From Colwellia sp. BRX10-3 (GTDB lineage Bacteria > Pseudomonadota > Gammaproteobacteria > Enterobacterales > Alteromonadaceae): a stretch of DNA of 39,061 nt. A program made the translations under genes and the position numbers. Positions 6,216-15,837 of this stretch are shown here, piece after piece (within the stretch, counting starts at the first letter, position 1; each line of letters begins with the position of its first letter). The notes under the pieces were generated by a model that was given only the letters and a program-made list of their open reading frames with translations, had not been told where the DNA came from and did not search any database. Location of the stretch: positions 1 to 39,061 of the forward strand of contig NZ_JACGWA010000017.1 in NCBI RefSeq assembly GCF_014077505.1, given 5' to 3'.

Positions 6216-6741
6216 TGTCTAACCCTTTAGTTTTTCTATGTTTGCGAGTGTTAATTTCAGGTAATACTTCGGGAAATTCTGCAATGTTAATGGTAAATCT
6301 TTTGCTTCGTAAAATATAGACAATAGCGGATATTACCAATAAACAATGCATTAGAATCCACGCTAATGATTGTAGTTGCCATACAAAATAACCTAAAACA
6401 CCAATCGACAAATCAAATATTAACGCCAAAATAAGTAACATTTTGCATTTTTTCCAACAGGTTCGAATCCACGTTTGTGCTTTTGGTCGACGTAAACTTA
6501 AAATAAGTACAATAAATAAGCCAATAACTCCTGAAGCTAAGTTCAAGTAAAACAGTGCGGTTTGTGGATACACCCACTGAATAAAACCCACATTGTCACG
6601 CATATTCGTTACCGACATTAACCAAATAATGTAGGCACGCAATACGAACAATAATATGACATAAATACCGGGTGCTAATTTTAAGCAGTCAAAGTTATCA
6701 AAGTGTTTAGGTAAATAATTAGCATAATACTTGGCTGACAT
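6208..6741 (-). CDS. DUF2919 (YfeZ-like) inner-membrane protein
   Basis: The 177-residue protein has four hydrophobic segments (about residues 25-45, 62-84, 98-117 and 122-143), a KHFDNF-D-CLK N-terminus and a basic C-terminus. This agrees with the DUF2919/YfeZ family as I know it; the function is unknown. It overlaps the dnaQ start by 8 bases and follows the DUF599 gene after 5 bases, placing it inside a tight operon. Confidence 0.75.
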   Translation of the reverse strand: MSAKYYANYLPKHFDNFDCLKLAPGIYVILLFVLRAYIIWLMSVTNMRDNVGFIQWVYPQTALFYLNLASGVIGLFIVLILSLRRPKAQTWIRTCWKKCKMLLILALIFDLSIGVLGYFVWQLQSLAWILMHCLLVISAIVYILRSKRFTINIAEFPEVLPEINTRKHRKTKGLDID

Positions 6742-6746
6742 AACGG

Positions 6747-7508
6747 TTACTTATCATCACTATGTCTGGTTTGTGCTTGTGCATTATCGCCAGAATATTT
6801 TAATGCTCGCTCATGTTCTAAAAACTTTTGTCCTAAAGTAATAGCGTGAACTGCTTTTGAATTAAATTCACGGTTATACAAGGTATAAACAACAAATAAG
6901 CTGGCTATTATAAAAATTAATGGATGAAAAAACCAACACAGAGCAGCAATAGAGAAATAATAAGAGCGTAAACCATAATTATAAGAATGCGCTGCTTGGT
7001 CTTGCACTACCGCCATTTGTTCAGCGTATTTTTGTAGGTTTTTATTACTTTCGCTACTGTCGAACGGGCAAGCGCCAATCATGACATTAACAAAACCATA
7101 TTGGCGCATTGACCAGGTAAATTGAAAAAAGGCCAAAACAAAAATAAGCGCGAGTAAACTTAACTTTAATTGGATCATCACATGATTAGGAAACTCAGCA
7201 TATGGAATTGAGGCAATTACTGACTCAAGTCGTTCAACCTGAGCAAACAAGGTTAAAACACCTGCCAATATTAACAAAGTCGAAGATGCAAAAAAGGCAA
7301 TGTTACGCTCTAAATTAGCTAATAATGCGGCCTCTCCCACCCTAATGTCACGACCAATAACTTCATACATCCAATATATTCGATGTTGATGCAAGCATCT
7401 TGCAACACAATTAGTTGTTTTTGCTTTTTTACGCGCAAATCCGGTATACCCGACCCAACAAATAAAAAAACAGCATAGTGCGATAACATCAAGCGGAGAA
7501 AATGGCAT
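6747..7508 (-). CDS. DUF599 family membrane protein
   Basis: The 253-residue protein has an N-terminal membrane helix (about 5-23), a pair at 70-91 and 110-130, and a re-entrant hydrophobic region at 185-212. The segment around residues 130-190 (WSMRQYGFVN, then a VQDQAAHSYNYGLRSYYF run) is typical of DUF599 as I recall it. Its role is unknown. It is the first gene of the minus-strand operon leading to dnaQ. Its start at 7508 is an ATG; the promoter must lie in the 304-base gap shared with the divergent gene at 7813. Confidence 0.8.
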   Translation of the reverse strand: MPFSPLDVIALCCFFICWVGYTGFARKKAKTTNCVARCLHQHRIYWMYEVIGRDIRVGEAALLANLERNIAFFASSTLLILAGVLTLFAQVERLESVIASIPYAEFPNHVMIQLKLSLLALIFVLAFFQFTWSMRQYGFVNVMIGACPFDSSESNKNLQKYAEQMAVVQDQAAHSYNYGLRSYYFSIAALCWFFHPLIFIIASLFVVYTLYNREFNSKAVHAITLGQKFLEHERALKYSGDNAQAQTRHSDDK

Positions 7509-7812
7509 AGTATTTACAAGGTCTTATCATGGTTAATAAAGATAAGTTATTATGCTCCAGAAGTTTTTAAGATTCGAGCAATTATTGATGAATTTTTTAT
7601 AACGTTCTCTAATATTACCCGTTAAAATAATACATTAGCAAAATTATCACTTTATTAAAGCAGAACCCGGTAAAGTTAAAAATAAATGCCACGCTAAGTA
7701 TTTTGACCCACTAAACCGTCTAACTGTCGAATTTATTTTGACACTTTGCACAAGCTTATTCAGCATACCTACAAGTTTGTAATTTAATGTAACTCGTGTC
7801 GACGGAGCTTTA
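7509..7812. other. divergent intergenic region
   Basis: The 304-base gap lies between two divergent genes. TTGACA at 7738-7743 could be a -35 element for the plus-strand gene, but no good -10 stands at 16-18 bases (CAGCAT or AGCATA). I see no strong palindrome, RNA gene or coding sequence. Confidence 0.5.
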
Positions 7813-10203
7813 ATGTTTTTCCTAAAAAAGCCAATAATATTGACTTTTATTTTGCTATTAATACCGCAGTTTGTGTATTCAGCTACACACAATAATTCCG
7901 CTAAAATAAACAATGAAATTATAAAGATACCCAATATTTCAGGTGCTATTGTTATTGATGCTTCTTTAAATGAGCCACAATGGCAATCTGCCAAGAAAGT
8001 ATTCATTAATAACGTTACTCGCCCTTACGACAATGTTTCAAGCCCTGTTCACACCGAAGCATTGTTAATGGAAAGTGATGGATATTTCTATTTAGCCTTT
8101 ATTGCCAAAGACCCTAACATTTCAGAAATAAGAGCTTTTTTAAAAGACAGAGATAAGTCATGGGGTGAAGATTTAGTTGGCATAAAAATAGATACTTACA
8201 ACGATCAACGCAGTGCCTACCGTTTTTTAGTTAACCCGCTAGGTGTACAAATTGACGGAATAGAAAGCGAAGTAACCCAAAAAGAAAGTGACGCTTGGGA
8301 TGGTATTTGGGAAAGTGCGGGTAAAATTGTTTCCGACGGTTTTATCGTTGAAATGGCGCTACCGCTTAGAATGTTAAATTTTAAAGAAAGCACCGATAAA
8401 CAAACGTGGGGGCTAGAGCTACTGAGATACTATCCCCGCGAAGAAAGTTTACGCTTATCAAATATTCATTTAGACCGCGGTAACAGTTGTGAAATTTGTC
8501 AAATTGCGACAGCCTCGGGGTTTAAAGGCGCAAAACAAGGTAGTAACTTTACTGTTGCGCCGTCTATTGTATTGGGAACAACGCAAGATCGTGATGATAA
8601 CAACGAGTGGCAAAATAACAATAATACTGAAGCCAGCCTAGACTTGCGCTGGGGAATTACACCTGACTGGCTATTAAACGCCACAATTAACCCTGATTTT
8701 TCTACCGTTGAAGCCGACAACGCACAGCTCAATATTAATAATACCTTTGCACTATTTAACCGAGAAAAAAGGCCTTTTTTTCTCGACAATCAAGACTACT
8801 TTGATAGTGATTATAATTTAGTTTATACCCGTAATATTAACGCACCTAATTATGGAGCTAAATTAACAGGCCGTGAAAACAATCATGCTTTTGGTTTGTT
8901 TATTACTGATGATCAAAATACCAACATATTAATACCGGGTAATCGCTCTTCGTCGGTGGCCTCCATTGATGGTGAGTCAAAAGCGGCAGCGTTGCGATAT
9001 CGCTACAGTTTTAATAATGACATTACACTAGGTTGGATAAGCACCCTGCGCACGGCAGAAGATTACTCAAACAATGTTAATGGCATAGATGCTAGATTTC
9101 GCTTAAGCACCGCTGACGTTTTTAAGTTTCAAACGCTATTTTCTACAACAGAATATCCCAATGACTTATTTAAGCAGTTTTGCAATGTTGATGAAGAAGA
9201 CGAACAAGCACGCTGTGCGACACCAGAAAATAACGATGATTGCCAATTTGGCGACTGTATTTATAACGAAAATGTATTACGAACGTTAAAAGAACACCGT
9301 TTTACCGGCAACGCTTTTAAAGCAGGTTATTACCACAACGACAGTGACTGGTATTACCGTGTAACTTATGACCGACAAAATGCAGGATTTCGCGGCGACT
9401 TGGGATTTATGTCACGCGTAGATCATAATAAATTTTCTGTTGGTGGTGATCGAAAGTGGTATGCCGAGCCAGGTAAGTGGTGGAGTAAATTTAAAATTTA
9501 TTCTGACTGGGACATTATTCACAATGATGACAATCAACTAATAGAAAAAGAATTTGATATTAATGCCCAATTGAATGCCCTTAATAGTTCATATTTACGA
9601 TTAGGTTACACAAAACGAGAAAGTGTAGGCAGCCGACTTGATAAAAGTAACTTAGCTATTGCTGATAACACTACGTTATTCTCTGAAGACCAGTTTTTCT
9701 TCTTTGCTGAGACTAAGCCATTGTTAGGCCTATATATCAACACTAACTTAACCTGGGGTGATAAAATTGATTATCGTAACAACCGCTTAGGTGAAATAAA
9801 TCGTCTCAGCAGCAATATCAATTGGAATATAGATAAACATCTCGAAGTAAAGCTTAGACAAACCTTTAGCCAACTAAATGCCGATGGCGCAAACGTATTT
9901 ATTGCTCGATTAACCGATTTACGCACCACCTACCAATTTAACGTGCAAAGTTTCTTACGTTTGAGTTTCATCTTTAATAATACCAGTAGAAATCCATCTA
10001 ACTACTTATACAGCGCAGCAGAAGATATCAACCGACATAGCAAAAATCTGTCTACTGAGCTGCTATATGCTTATAAAATCAACCCACAAACAGTATTTTA
10101 TTTAGGTTACTCTGATAGACATTACAGTGACGAAACCATTCGCGATTTAGCCCAAGAACAACGCAGCTTATTCATGAAATTTAGTTACGCCTGGCTTAAG
10201 TAA
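7813..10203 (+). CDS. CBM9-like / DUF5916 outer-membrane protein, paralogue 1
   Basis: The 796-residue protein has a signal peptide (residues 1-24, VYSA then T), a CBM9-like beta-sandwich (about 38-215, with WQSAKKVFI, LGVQIDG and DAWDGIWESAGKI) and a long DUF5916-type beta-barrel (about 245-796) ending in aromatic-rich strands. Members of this type are thought to sit in the outer membrane; their substrates are not established. A CxxC pair (C226, C229) follows the CBM9 region and is shared with the neighbouring paralogue. An acidic loop with four cysteines (about 457-485) is absent from the paralogue. The ATG has GGAG 5-8 bases upstream. The gene is closed by its own terminator, so the two paralogues are probably transcribed separately. 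Confidence 0.85.
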   Translation: MFFLKKPIILTFILLLIPQFVYSATHNNSAKINNEIIKIPNISGAIVIDASLNEPQWQSAKKVFINNVTRPYDNVSSPVHTEALLMESDGYFYLAFIAKDPNISEIRAFLKDRDKSWGEDLVGIKIDTYNDQRSAYRFLVNPLGVQIDGIESEVTQKESDAWDGIWESAGKIVSDGFIVEMALPLRMLNFKESTDKQTWGLELLRYYPREESLRLSNIHLDRGNSCEICQIATASGFKGAKQGSNFTVAPSIVLGTTQDRDDNNEWQNNNNTEASLDLRWGITPDWLLNATINPDFSTVEADNAQLNINNTFALFNREKRPFFLDNQDYFDSDYNLVYTRNINAPNYGAKLTGRENNHAFGLFITDDQNTNILIPGNRSSSVASIDGESKAAALRYRYSFNNDITLGWISTLRTAEDYSNNVNGIDARFRLSTADVFKFQTLFSTTEYPNDLFKQFCNVDEEDEQARCATPENNDDCQFGDCIYNENVLRTLKEHRFTGNAFKAGYYHNDSDWYYRVTYDRQNAGFRGDLGFMSRVDHNKFSVGGDRKWYAEPGKWWSKFKIYSDWDIIHNDDNQLIEKEFDINAQLNALNSSYLRLGYTKRESVGSRLDKSNLAIADNTTLFSEDQFFFFAETKPLLGLYINTNLTWGDKIDYRNNRLGEINRLSSNINWNIDKHLEVKLRQTFSQLNADGANVFIARLTDLRTTYQFNVQSFLRLSFIFNNTSRNPSNYLYSAAEDINRHSKNLSTELLYAYKINPQTVFYLGYSDRHYSDETIRDLAQEQRSLFMKFSYAWLK

Positions 10204-10254
10204 TCTCTCCTAGTTTTGGAGACAGCCAAGTGCATAATTTATTGATTGCTAAAG

Positions 10255-10282
10255 AAACCACCGTTACTGGTGGTTTTTTTAT
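10255..10282 (+). terminator. rho-independent terminator
   Basis: AAACCACC and GGTGGTTT form an 8-base-pair stem around a 6-base loop and run into seven T residues, about 55 bases after the stop codon of the first CBM9/DUF5916 gene. Confidence 0.9.
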
Positions 10283-10420
10283 ACCAAAACTGAATTTTAC
10301 ATTGCCATTGGTTAGCAAATTTGTAACAATTTATTAAAAGGAATTAACATTAACGTAGAATTACTTACGCTAAAAATAAGAAAATAAGAAAATAATAATA
10401 ATAAAAATGGAGTGGTAAAT

Positions 10421-12709
10421 TTGAAGTTTAGTATTCGTGGCCTATCTTTACTGGTCACCACATTTATACTATTTATACAGCCAAGTTATGCTCAAGAAAA
10501 CACAGCAAAACTAGCACAATTAAATATTCCTCATACTGAGCTTGAGCTTGAAGTTGACGGTGACTTAAATGATGCCATATGGCAGCAAGCACTAGATATA
10601 CCGCTTAATATAGTTAATAGCCCCTGGAATAACAAACCAAGTCCTGTTTCAACAACTGCAAAAGTGATTGAAAATGGCGACTTTCTCTACATAGCCTTTA
10701 TTGCACAAGACCCTAACCCTGAATTGATTCAAGGTTTTTTAGGGGACCGTGATACTCGCTGGTTTGATGACTTAGTGGGTTTTAAATTAGATACTTACAA
10801 TAATCGTCGTTTAAATTACGAATTTTTTGTTAACCCTCATGGCGTACAACATGACGCTATTTTTAATGAAATGACCCTAAGTAAAGACGCAGCTTGGGAT
10901 GGCATTTGGCAATCTGCTGGAAAAATAACGCAAAGCGGCTATCAAGTTGAAATTGCTATTCCCTACCATATTTTAAATTTTAACGACAATGAAGACGTTA
11001 AAACTTGGGCGATAGAACTAATCCGATTATACCCGCGTGACACATCTTTGCGGATATCTCACATTGAACTTGACCGCGATGACTCTTGTTGGTTATGTCA
11101 AACACCAGAGATTATTGGTTTTAAAAATGCAAAAGCCAGTAAAAATATTATGTTAACACCAACTTTAGTCTCCAGCAGAAGTGAAAACCGAGAAATATTT
11201 GCACCAAAAACTGATTGGCAAAGTGAAAACGATATTGATGCAGGCTTAGATTTACGCTGGGGCATAAATGCCAATACCTTATTAAATGTTACCGTAAACC
11301 CCGATTTTTCAAATATTGAATCAGACGCCGGCCAGTTAAGCGTTAATAAAACTTTTTCACTATTTTATGATGAAAAACGTCAATTTTTTGTGGAAAACTC
11401 AGAATACTTTTCCAGTGATTTTGACCTAGTGTACACCCGAAACATTGCCGATCCTGAATATGGCGCTAAATTAACCGGAACTGAAGGTAAACATAGTTAC
11501 GGCGCGTTCATGACTAATGACACGCAAACCAATATTATTCTTCCAGGTAATACGGGCTCGCGATTAATATCCTTAAAAGATGACAGTGAATCTGGCGCAA
11601 TAAAATATCGCTATGATGTTAACGACGATTTATCGGTCGGTATCATTAGTACATTACGCCAAACCGACAATTACCATAACTTTGTCTCAGGTATTGATTC
11701 AAGGTACCGTTTAAACGACTCAAATTCATTCCAAGCACAAATACTCATGGCTGATACCAAAGACTCGGCCCAGTACACCGACAGTGGTCAGGAAGAAAAC
11801 TTCAATGATCATGCCTTTAAATTAAAATATAAGCATGACTCTGAATATTGGAAAGTGACTGCTGAACATCAAGAAATAGGTGCAGAATTTCGTGCTGATT
11901 TAGGCTTTATGCCTCGTGCTGACTATCAGAAAAGTAATGTTTTGATTAACCGATTAATTTATGGCGAGCCCGATAGTACTTGGCAAAAAATGAAATTTGC
12001 TGGTCAATGGCAAATACTACACAACGAAAACGGAGAATTATTAGAGCGTTCAGTCTTTACTAGCTTTAATATCGACGGTCCAATGTTGTCAATTTTTGAT
12101 GTAAAGTTCGTTGCCGCTGACAAAGTAGGTTTGCGTCGCCATGAATTAGATTTTAACTTACCGATTGATAACTCAATTGACGGGAACACGGAGCGTTTCC
12201 AAGAAAATCAAGCGGTTTTCTATGGCTCTATTCAGCCAACAGCACAAATATTTACTGAACTTGAACTTATTGTTGGCGATAAAATTGATTATGAGAATAA
12301 TAGATTAGGCGACTATCTTACGCTTTATGGCAATGTAAGTTATAACGTGAATAAGCATTTAGAGTTTCAGTTTTCTCATACTTATAGTGACTTAGAAGCC
12401 GATAATGCCAATGTATTCACAGAAAACTTAACCGAGCTTCGTGTTTCTTATCAATTTAATGTTAATAGCTATTTAAAGTTTAACGTGGTTTATACCGATA
12501 TAGACTTCAATCTAGATAATAATGCTAACGCTTATACAGCAAAGGATAATAATTTATCAACTCAGCTAATTTATGCTTATAAGATAAATCCACAAACTGT
12601 GTTCTACTTAGGTTATTCAGATAATAGCTACCAAGATGACAGGATAAAAAGCTTAGCCCGTGAGCAGCGTACAATTTACAGTAAAATTAGTTATGCATGG
12701 TTGCCATAA
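10421..12709 (+). CDS. CBM9-like / DUF5916 outer-membrane protein, paralogue 2
   Basis: It has the same architecture as the preceding gene: signal peptide (…PSYA then Q), CBM9-like domain (about 40-215), CxxC pair (C223, C226) and DUF5916 barrel to an aromatic end (YKINPQTVFYLGYSD appears in both proteins). I place the start at TTG 10421 because GGAG lies 8 bases before it. The GTG at 10412 would overlap that site, and the ATG at 10406 runs into a stop. Identity with paralogue 1 is high in the CBM9 domain and at the C-terminal strands and lower in the middle, as expected for an old duplication with diverged loops. Confidence 0.85.
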   Translation: MKFSIRGLSLLVTTFILFIQPSYAQENTAKLAQLNIPHTELELEVDGDLNDAIWQQALDIPLNIVNSPWNNKPSPVSTTAKVIENGDFLYIAFIAQDPNPELIQGFLGDRDTRWFDDLVGFKLDTYNNRRLNYEFFVNPHGVQHDAIFNEMTLSKDAAWDGIWQSAGKITQSGYQVEIAIPYHILNFNDNEDVKTWAIELIRLYPRDTSLRISHIELDRDDSCWLCQTPEIIGFKNAKASKNIMLTPTLVSSRSENREIFAPKTDWQSENDIDAGLDLRWGINANTLLNVTVNPDFSNIESDAGQLSVNKTFSLFYDEKRQFFVENSEYFSSDFDLVYTRNIADPEYGAKLTGTEGKHSYGAFMTNDTQTNIILPGNTGSRLISLKDDSESGAIKYRYDVNDDLSVGIISTLRQTDNYHNFVSGIDSRYRLNDSNSFQAQILMADTKDSAQYTDSGQEENFNDHAFKLKYKHDSEYWKVTAEHQEIGAEFRADLGFMPRADYQKSNVLINRLIYGEPDSTWQKMKFAGQWQILHNENGELLERSVFTSFNIDGPMLSIFDVKFVAADKVGLRRHELDFNLPIDNSIDGNTERFQENQAVFYGSIQPTAQIFTELELIVGDKIDYENNRLGDYLTLYGNVSYNVNKHLEFQFSHTYSDLEADNANVFTENLTELRVSYQFNVNSYLKFNVVYTDIDFNLDNNANAYTAKDNNLSTQLIYAYKINPQTVFYLGYSDNSYQDDRIKSLAREQRTIYSKISYAWLP

Positions 12710-12832
12710 GCTTAGTTATAAACTCGGCTATTAAACTTGCTCATAAAGATTAGCCTCAAACTTGCCATAATAAATACCAAGGTCTAAGGTAAACAATACC
12801 AACGACTGATATGACCACTCACTTGGGTTATT

Positions 12833-12869
12833 TGAGTAATCAATAGCTAAATAAGTTATTGATTACTCA
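12833..12869. repeat. perfect 13-base-pair inverted repeat
   Basis: TGAGTAATCAATA (12833-12845) and its exact complement (12857-12869) flank an 11-base loop, in the 284-base gap between the convergent CBM9/DUF5916 and RDD genes. There is no long T run on either side, so it is a weak terminator at best. It could be a transcript-end stabiliser or part of a small repeat element. The rest of the gap (12710-12993) holds nothing I recognise. Confidence 0.8.
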
Positions 12870-12993
12870 TTACTTTAGCAGTGTACGCTTTAGTTTATTC
12901 ACTCCACACCCTTTATTTACCTGCCGTTCTGTATAACACTGCCATTGTTACTCTCATTGAAAAACAATCACGGTTTTTAATGCTCATGTGAGA

Positions 12994-14331
12994 TTAATCA
13001 TCTGCTGACTCGTCAGTGTGTTTTTTATTAAGTTTTCTGTCAGTTCGATTATCATTTACCACAATGGTTGATGATATTTTATCGTGAATGGCCTGACGAT
13101 TAGGGTCCCAAAATATCTGGGCAAAGCCAAGTAAACCTGTTGCTATGCCCGCGCCATAGCCGCCATATCGTCCAAAGCTGTCCCAAACTGATAATAGCGT
13201 ACCATCAAGCTGAACAACCCGAATACTAAAGAGTTTTTTACCTGGTGTTTGACCGTACCAAAGTGCGGTAAACATAGTAAAATAAAATGCTGCCCAACCA
13301 AAACCTAGCCCAAGATCTTCAACTAAACCTTGCAGCCAAGCGAAGCCTTTATAAACCGATGGGTTTGCAGGTTCAACATCATTGACTTTATCACTAGTTT
13401 CTTCATTAAGGGCGCTTAAGTCACCGGCTTTGTCTTTAATACTTGCGCTAGTTACATTCGTTGGTTCATTCGTTAATTGATTTGTTAATTCAGCGCTATC
13501 AAGCCCAGATTTTTTCTCAAATTTTTGCTTAGTCAATTGCTGCTTAGACTCTGTAGTCTTATGATATTTTTGTAAGTGCTCGTTTAATTGCGCTATTTCT
13601 TGCTCACTTAAGCTGCTTTCTTCAGCTACCTGTTTAAGTAAGTTAGTGTCAAATTTCTTAGTGCCTAGCGTTGATGTCGTTTGTTCTGCATAGGCTGAGG
13701 ATAAACCTTGAGTTAACTGCTGCCAACATGAGTATTGCTCACATTCACTATGTGAAATAGCAACGCCAGCAGCGAGGGTCAGTGTCGCTTTGATAAAGTC
13801 GTTGTTTTCTTGGTCTGTAATACTTTGTGCATTGCTTTGATTATTTTTGCTTACTGATAATGTACTTTGGCTCTGCTCTGCTTGTTCAACATGATTATTA
13901 AAAGTCTCTAATTGAGAAAATAACCTTGGCAAAATATCAATCAAGATAACAAAAACAATAACCGCAGCAAAAATACGTAAAATATTTTCTCTGATACCGC
14001 TTACTTTTCCTAGCTTCTTAGCGCGTTTTTTACTGCCAATATTATATAAAGTGATAGCAACCAACAAAGCCAATAATTCACCAGGAGCACCACTTAAAAT
14101 AGCGACCAAAAATAAGTCTATTAATAGTGCTGCACCACGGCGCCAAGGCACCGCCAATGAAATACCAAATAACGACTTATCTATTTTAAAAGCAAATGGC
14201 GTTAATATTTCGCGGGTTTCTTGATCCGATAGCTTTTTAGCTTTAGCCTTAATTTTGGCCATTTTCGCACTATCTTCATGACTATTTTTTGAGTTGTTTT
14301 TCTCAGATTTAGTATCTAAATTATCTGTCAC
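12994..14331 (-). CDS. RDD-family membrane protein with a large insertion
   Basis: The protein has 445 residues. The first RDD half is at residues 61-95 (VPWRRGAALLIDLFLVAIL) and the second at about 335-425 (WYGQTPGKKLFSIRVVQLDG, then SFGRYGGYG). Between them lies a third helix (about 117-138) and about 190 residues of polar, Gln/Ser/Lys-rich, probably coiled-coil sequence with a small cysteine pair (SECEQYSCW). Most RDD proteins are 130-200 residues with the two parts adjacent, so this is an unusual architecture. The insertion probably lies in the periplasm or at the membrane surface. Function is unknown; some RDD proteins are proposed transporters. The N-terminal 45 residues are highly charged. 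Confidence 0.8.
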   Translation of the reverse strand: MTDNLDTKSEKNNSKNSHEDSAKMAKIKAKAKKLSDQETREILTPFAFKIDKSLFGISLAVPWRRGAALLIDLFLVAILSGAPGELLALLVAITLYNIGSKKRAKKLGKVSGIRENILRIFAAVIVFVILIDILPRLFSQLETFNNHVEQAEQSQSTLSVSKNNQSNAQSITDQENNDFIKATLTLAAGVAISHSECEQYSCWQQLTQGLSSAYAEQTTSTLGTKKFDTNLLKQVAEESSLSEQEIAQLNEHLQKYHKTTESKQQLTKQKFEKKSGLDSAELTNQLTNEPTNVTSASIKDKAGDLSALNEETSDKVNDVEPANPSVYKGFAWLQGLVEDLGLGFGWAAFYFTMFTALWYGQTPGKKLFSIRVVQLDGTLLSVWDSFGRYGGYGAGIATGLLGFAQIFWDPNRQAIHDKISSTIVVNDNRTDRKLNKKHTDESADD

Positions 14332-14675
14332 TATTATTCCATTAAGTCAGAGTGTTATTGTTATCTAGCTAACAAACACTTTCAATAAAGCTAACAATAT
14401 CAATCATCTGATTATACATCAAACTATTAACACATCGATATATAAAGTATAAAGCACTCTACTAGCATTCAAAAAAACCTGTTTTAAGATTCATTAGTTG
14501 GGTATCTATTCTTTTTTTGCATATAAGATACCGAAATATCACTTCTTTTTCTGCCATAAAGGGTTAACCTGATTAGTAAGTGTTGACTAAACTAAATTAG
14601 TTTTAATAATTAACACATACGAATAACTAATCGGTATGACATACTCAGTCATGCTGGCAAAACAGGATTATAATA
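14332..14675. other. divergent intergenic region upstream of cysK
   Basis: The 344 bases lie between the RDD gene and cysK. It contains the candidate cysK promoter and a 7-base inverted repeat (GGTATCT near 14499 and AGATACC near 14526) about 55-80 bases upstream of that promoter, a possible activator site such as CysB, though I cannot assign it. No riboswitch or RNA gene is apparent. Confidence 0.5.
14583..14610 (+). promoter_or_regulatory. candidate cysK promoter
   Basis: TTGACT (14583-14588) and AATAAT (14605-14610) are separated by 16 bases, about 65 bases before the cysK start. It fits sigma-70 promoters but lies in AT-rich DNA. Confidence 0.5.
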
Positions 14676-15653
14676 ATGTCGACTATATTTGAAGATAACT
14701 CAACCGCAATTGGTAATACCCCACTCGTTAAACTTAACCGTATTGTTACTGGTGAAAATACGGCAACTATCTACGCTAAAATTGAAGCCCGTAACCCAAG
14801 CTTTAGTGTTAAATGCCGCATAGGTGCCAATATGATTTGGGATGCCGAGAAAAAAGGTTTACTTACTGAAGGTAAATCTATTGTCGAACCAACCAGTGGT
14901 AACACAGGTATCGCATTAGCTTTTGTTGCTGCAGCACGTGGCTATAAAATTACACTCACCATGCCAAACACCATGAGTTTGGAGCGCAGAAAACTATTAA
15001 TCGCGCTAGGTGCTAAATTAATATTAACCGATGGCGCTAAAGGTATGGGCGGTGCAATTGCTAAGGCTCAAGAAATTAAAGATGCTGATCCAGATAACGT
15101 TGTACTGTTAGGTCAATTTGATAATCCAGCTAACCCTGAAATTCATGAAAAAACTACGGGTCCTGAAATTTGGCGCGATACTAAAGGCAACATTGATTTC
15201 TTCGTTGCTGGTGTTGGTACTGGTGGCACAATTACCGGTACATCACGTTATCTTAAAAGTGTTGCCGAGCATAAAATTATCTCTGTAGCGGTAGAGCCAA
15301 CAGACTCACCTGTTATTACTCAAGCAATGGCAGGTGAAGAACTTAAGCCTGGTCCTCATAAAATTCAAGGTATTGGTGCTGGTTTTATTCCTGGCAACTT
15401 AGATCTTTCGATTGTTGATGCTGTAGAGCAAGTATCTAATGATGACTCTATGGCAATGGCTCATCGCTTAATGAAGGAAGAAGGTATTCTTGCCGGTATT
15501 TCATCAGGTGCTGCTGTGGTTGCTGCAAAGCGTATTGCTGAAAGACCAGAAAATGCCGGTAAAAGCATTGTTGTTATTTTAGCAAGCTCAGCCGAGCGCT
15601 ATCTTTCAAGTCCATTGTTTGCTGATTCATTTACCGAAGAAGACCTTGCGTAA
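14676..15653 (+). CDS. cysK: cysteine synthase A (O-acetylserine sulfhydrylase)
   Basis: CysK joins O-acetyl-L-serine and sulfide to give L-cysteine, using pyridoxal phosphate, in the cytoplasm. At 325 residues it has the family length. The PLP-binding lysine is K46 in [11 protein letters not shown], the substrate-binding loop is TSGNTG (73-78), and the phosphate-binding GTGGT loop is near residue 180. The SAERY motif near the C-terminus and the overall match to the enterobacterial CysK N-terminus favour CysK over CysM. The gene stands alone, with its own promoter and terminator. Three 10-base repeats (AAAAATGGCT, 15658-15687) lie just after the stop codon. Confidence 0.97.
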   Translation: MSTIFEDNSTAIGNTPLVKLNRIVTGENTATIYAKIEARNPSFSVKCRIGANMIWDAEKKGLLTEGKSIVEPTSGNTGIALAFVAAARGYKITLTMPNTMSLERRKLLIALGAKLILTDGAKGMGGAIAKAQEIKDADPDNVVLLGQFDNPANPEIHEKTTGPEIWRDTKGNIDFFVAGVGTGGTITGTSRYLKSVAEHKIISVAVEPTDSPVITQAMAGEELKPGPHKIQGIGAGFIPGNLDLSIVDAVEQVSNDDSMAMAHRLMKEEGILAGISSGAAVVAAKRIAERPENAGKSIVVILASSAERYLSSPLFADSFTEEDLA

Positions 15654-15726
15654 TAGCAAAAATGGCTAAAAATGGCTAAAAATGGCTATTAAATAAAAAT
15701 ATACCGTAATATTTATCTATAACTGA

Positions 15727-15762
15727 AAAGACGTGATTTATAACAAATCACGTCTTTTTTTA
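15727..15762 (+). terminator. rho-independent terminator after cysK
   Basis: AAGACGTGATTT and AAATCACGTCTT form a perfect stem around a short loop, followed by a run of T residues. Confidence 0.95.
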
Positions 15763-15837
15763 TTTGTAAAAATATTAGGTTTACCTACAATATTTACGTT
15801 AGTATGAATTCAACATTTTCGATTTATTTATTACCTT

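Noticed and set aside
7647-8006. 119-codon minus-strand frame over the start of the first CBM9/DUF5916 gene
   Set aside because: It covers the signal peptide and start of a clearly coding plus-strand gene and has no ribosome binding site.
14340-14675. Riboswitch or attenuator upstream of cysK
   Set aside because: Only a short inverted repeat and a plausible promoter are visible; no known riboswitch core is recognised and the leader is short.
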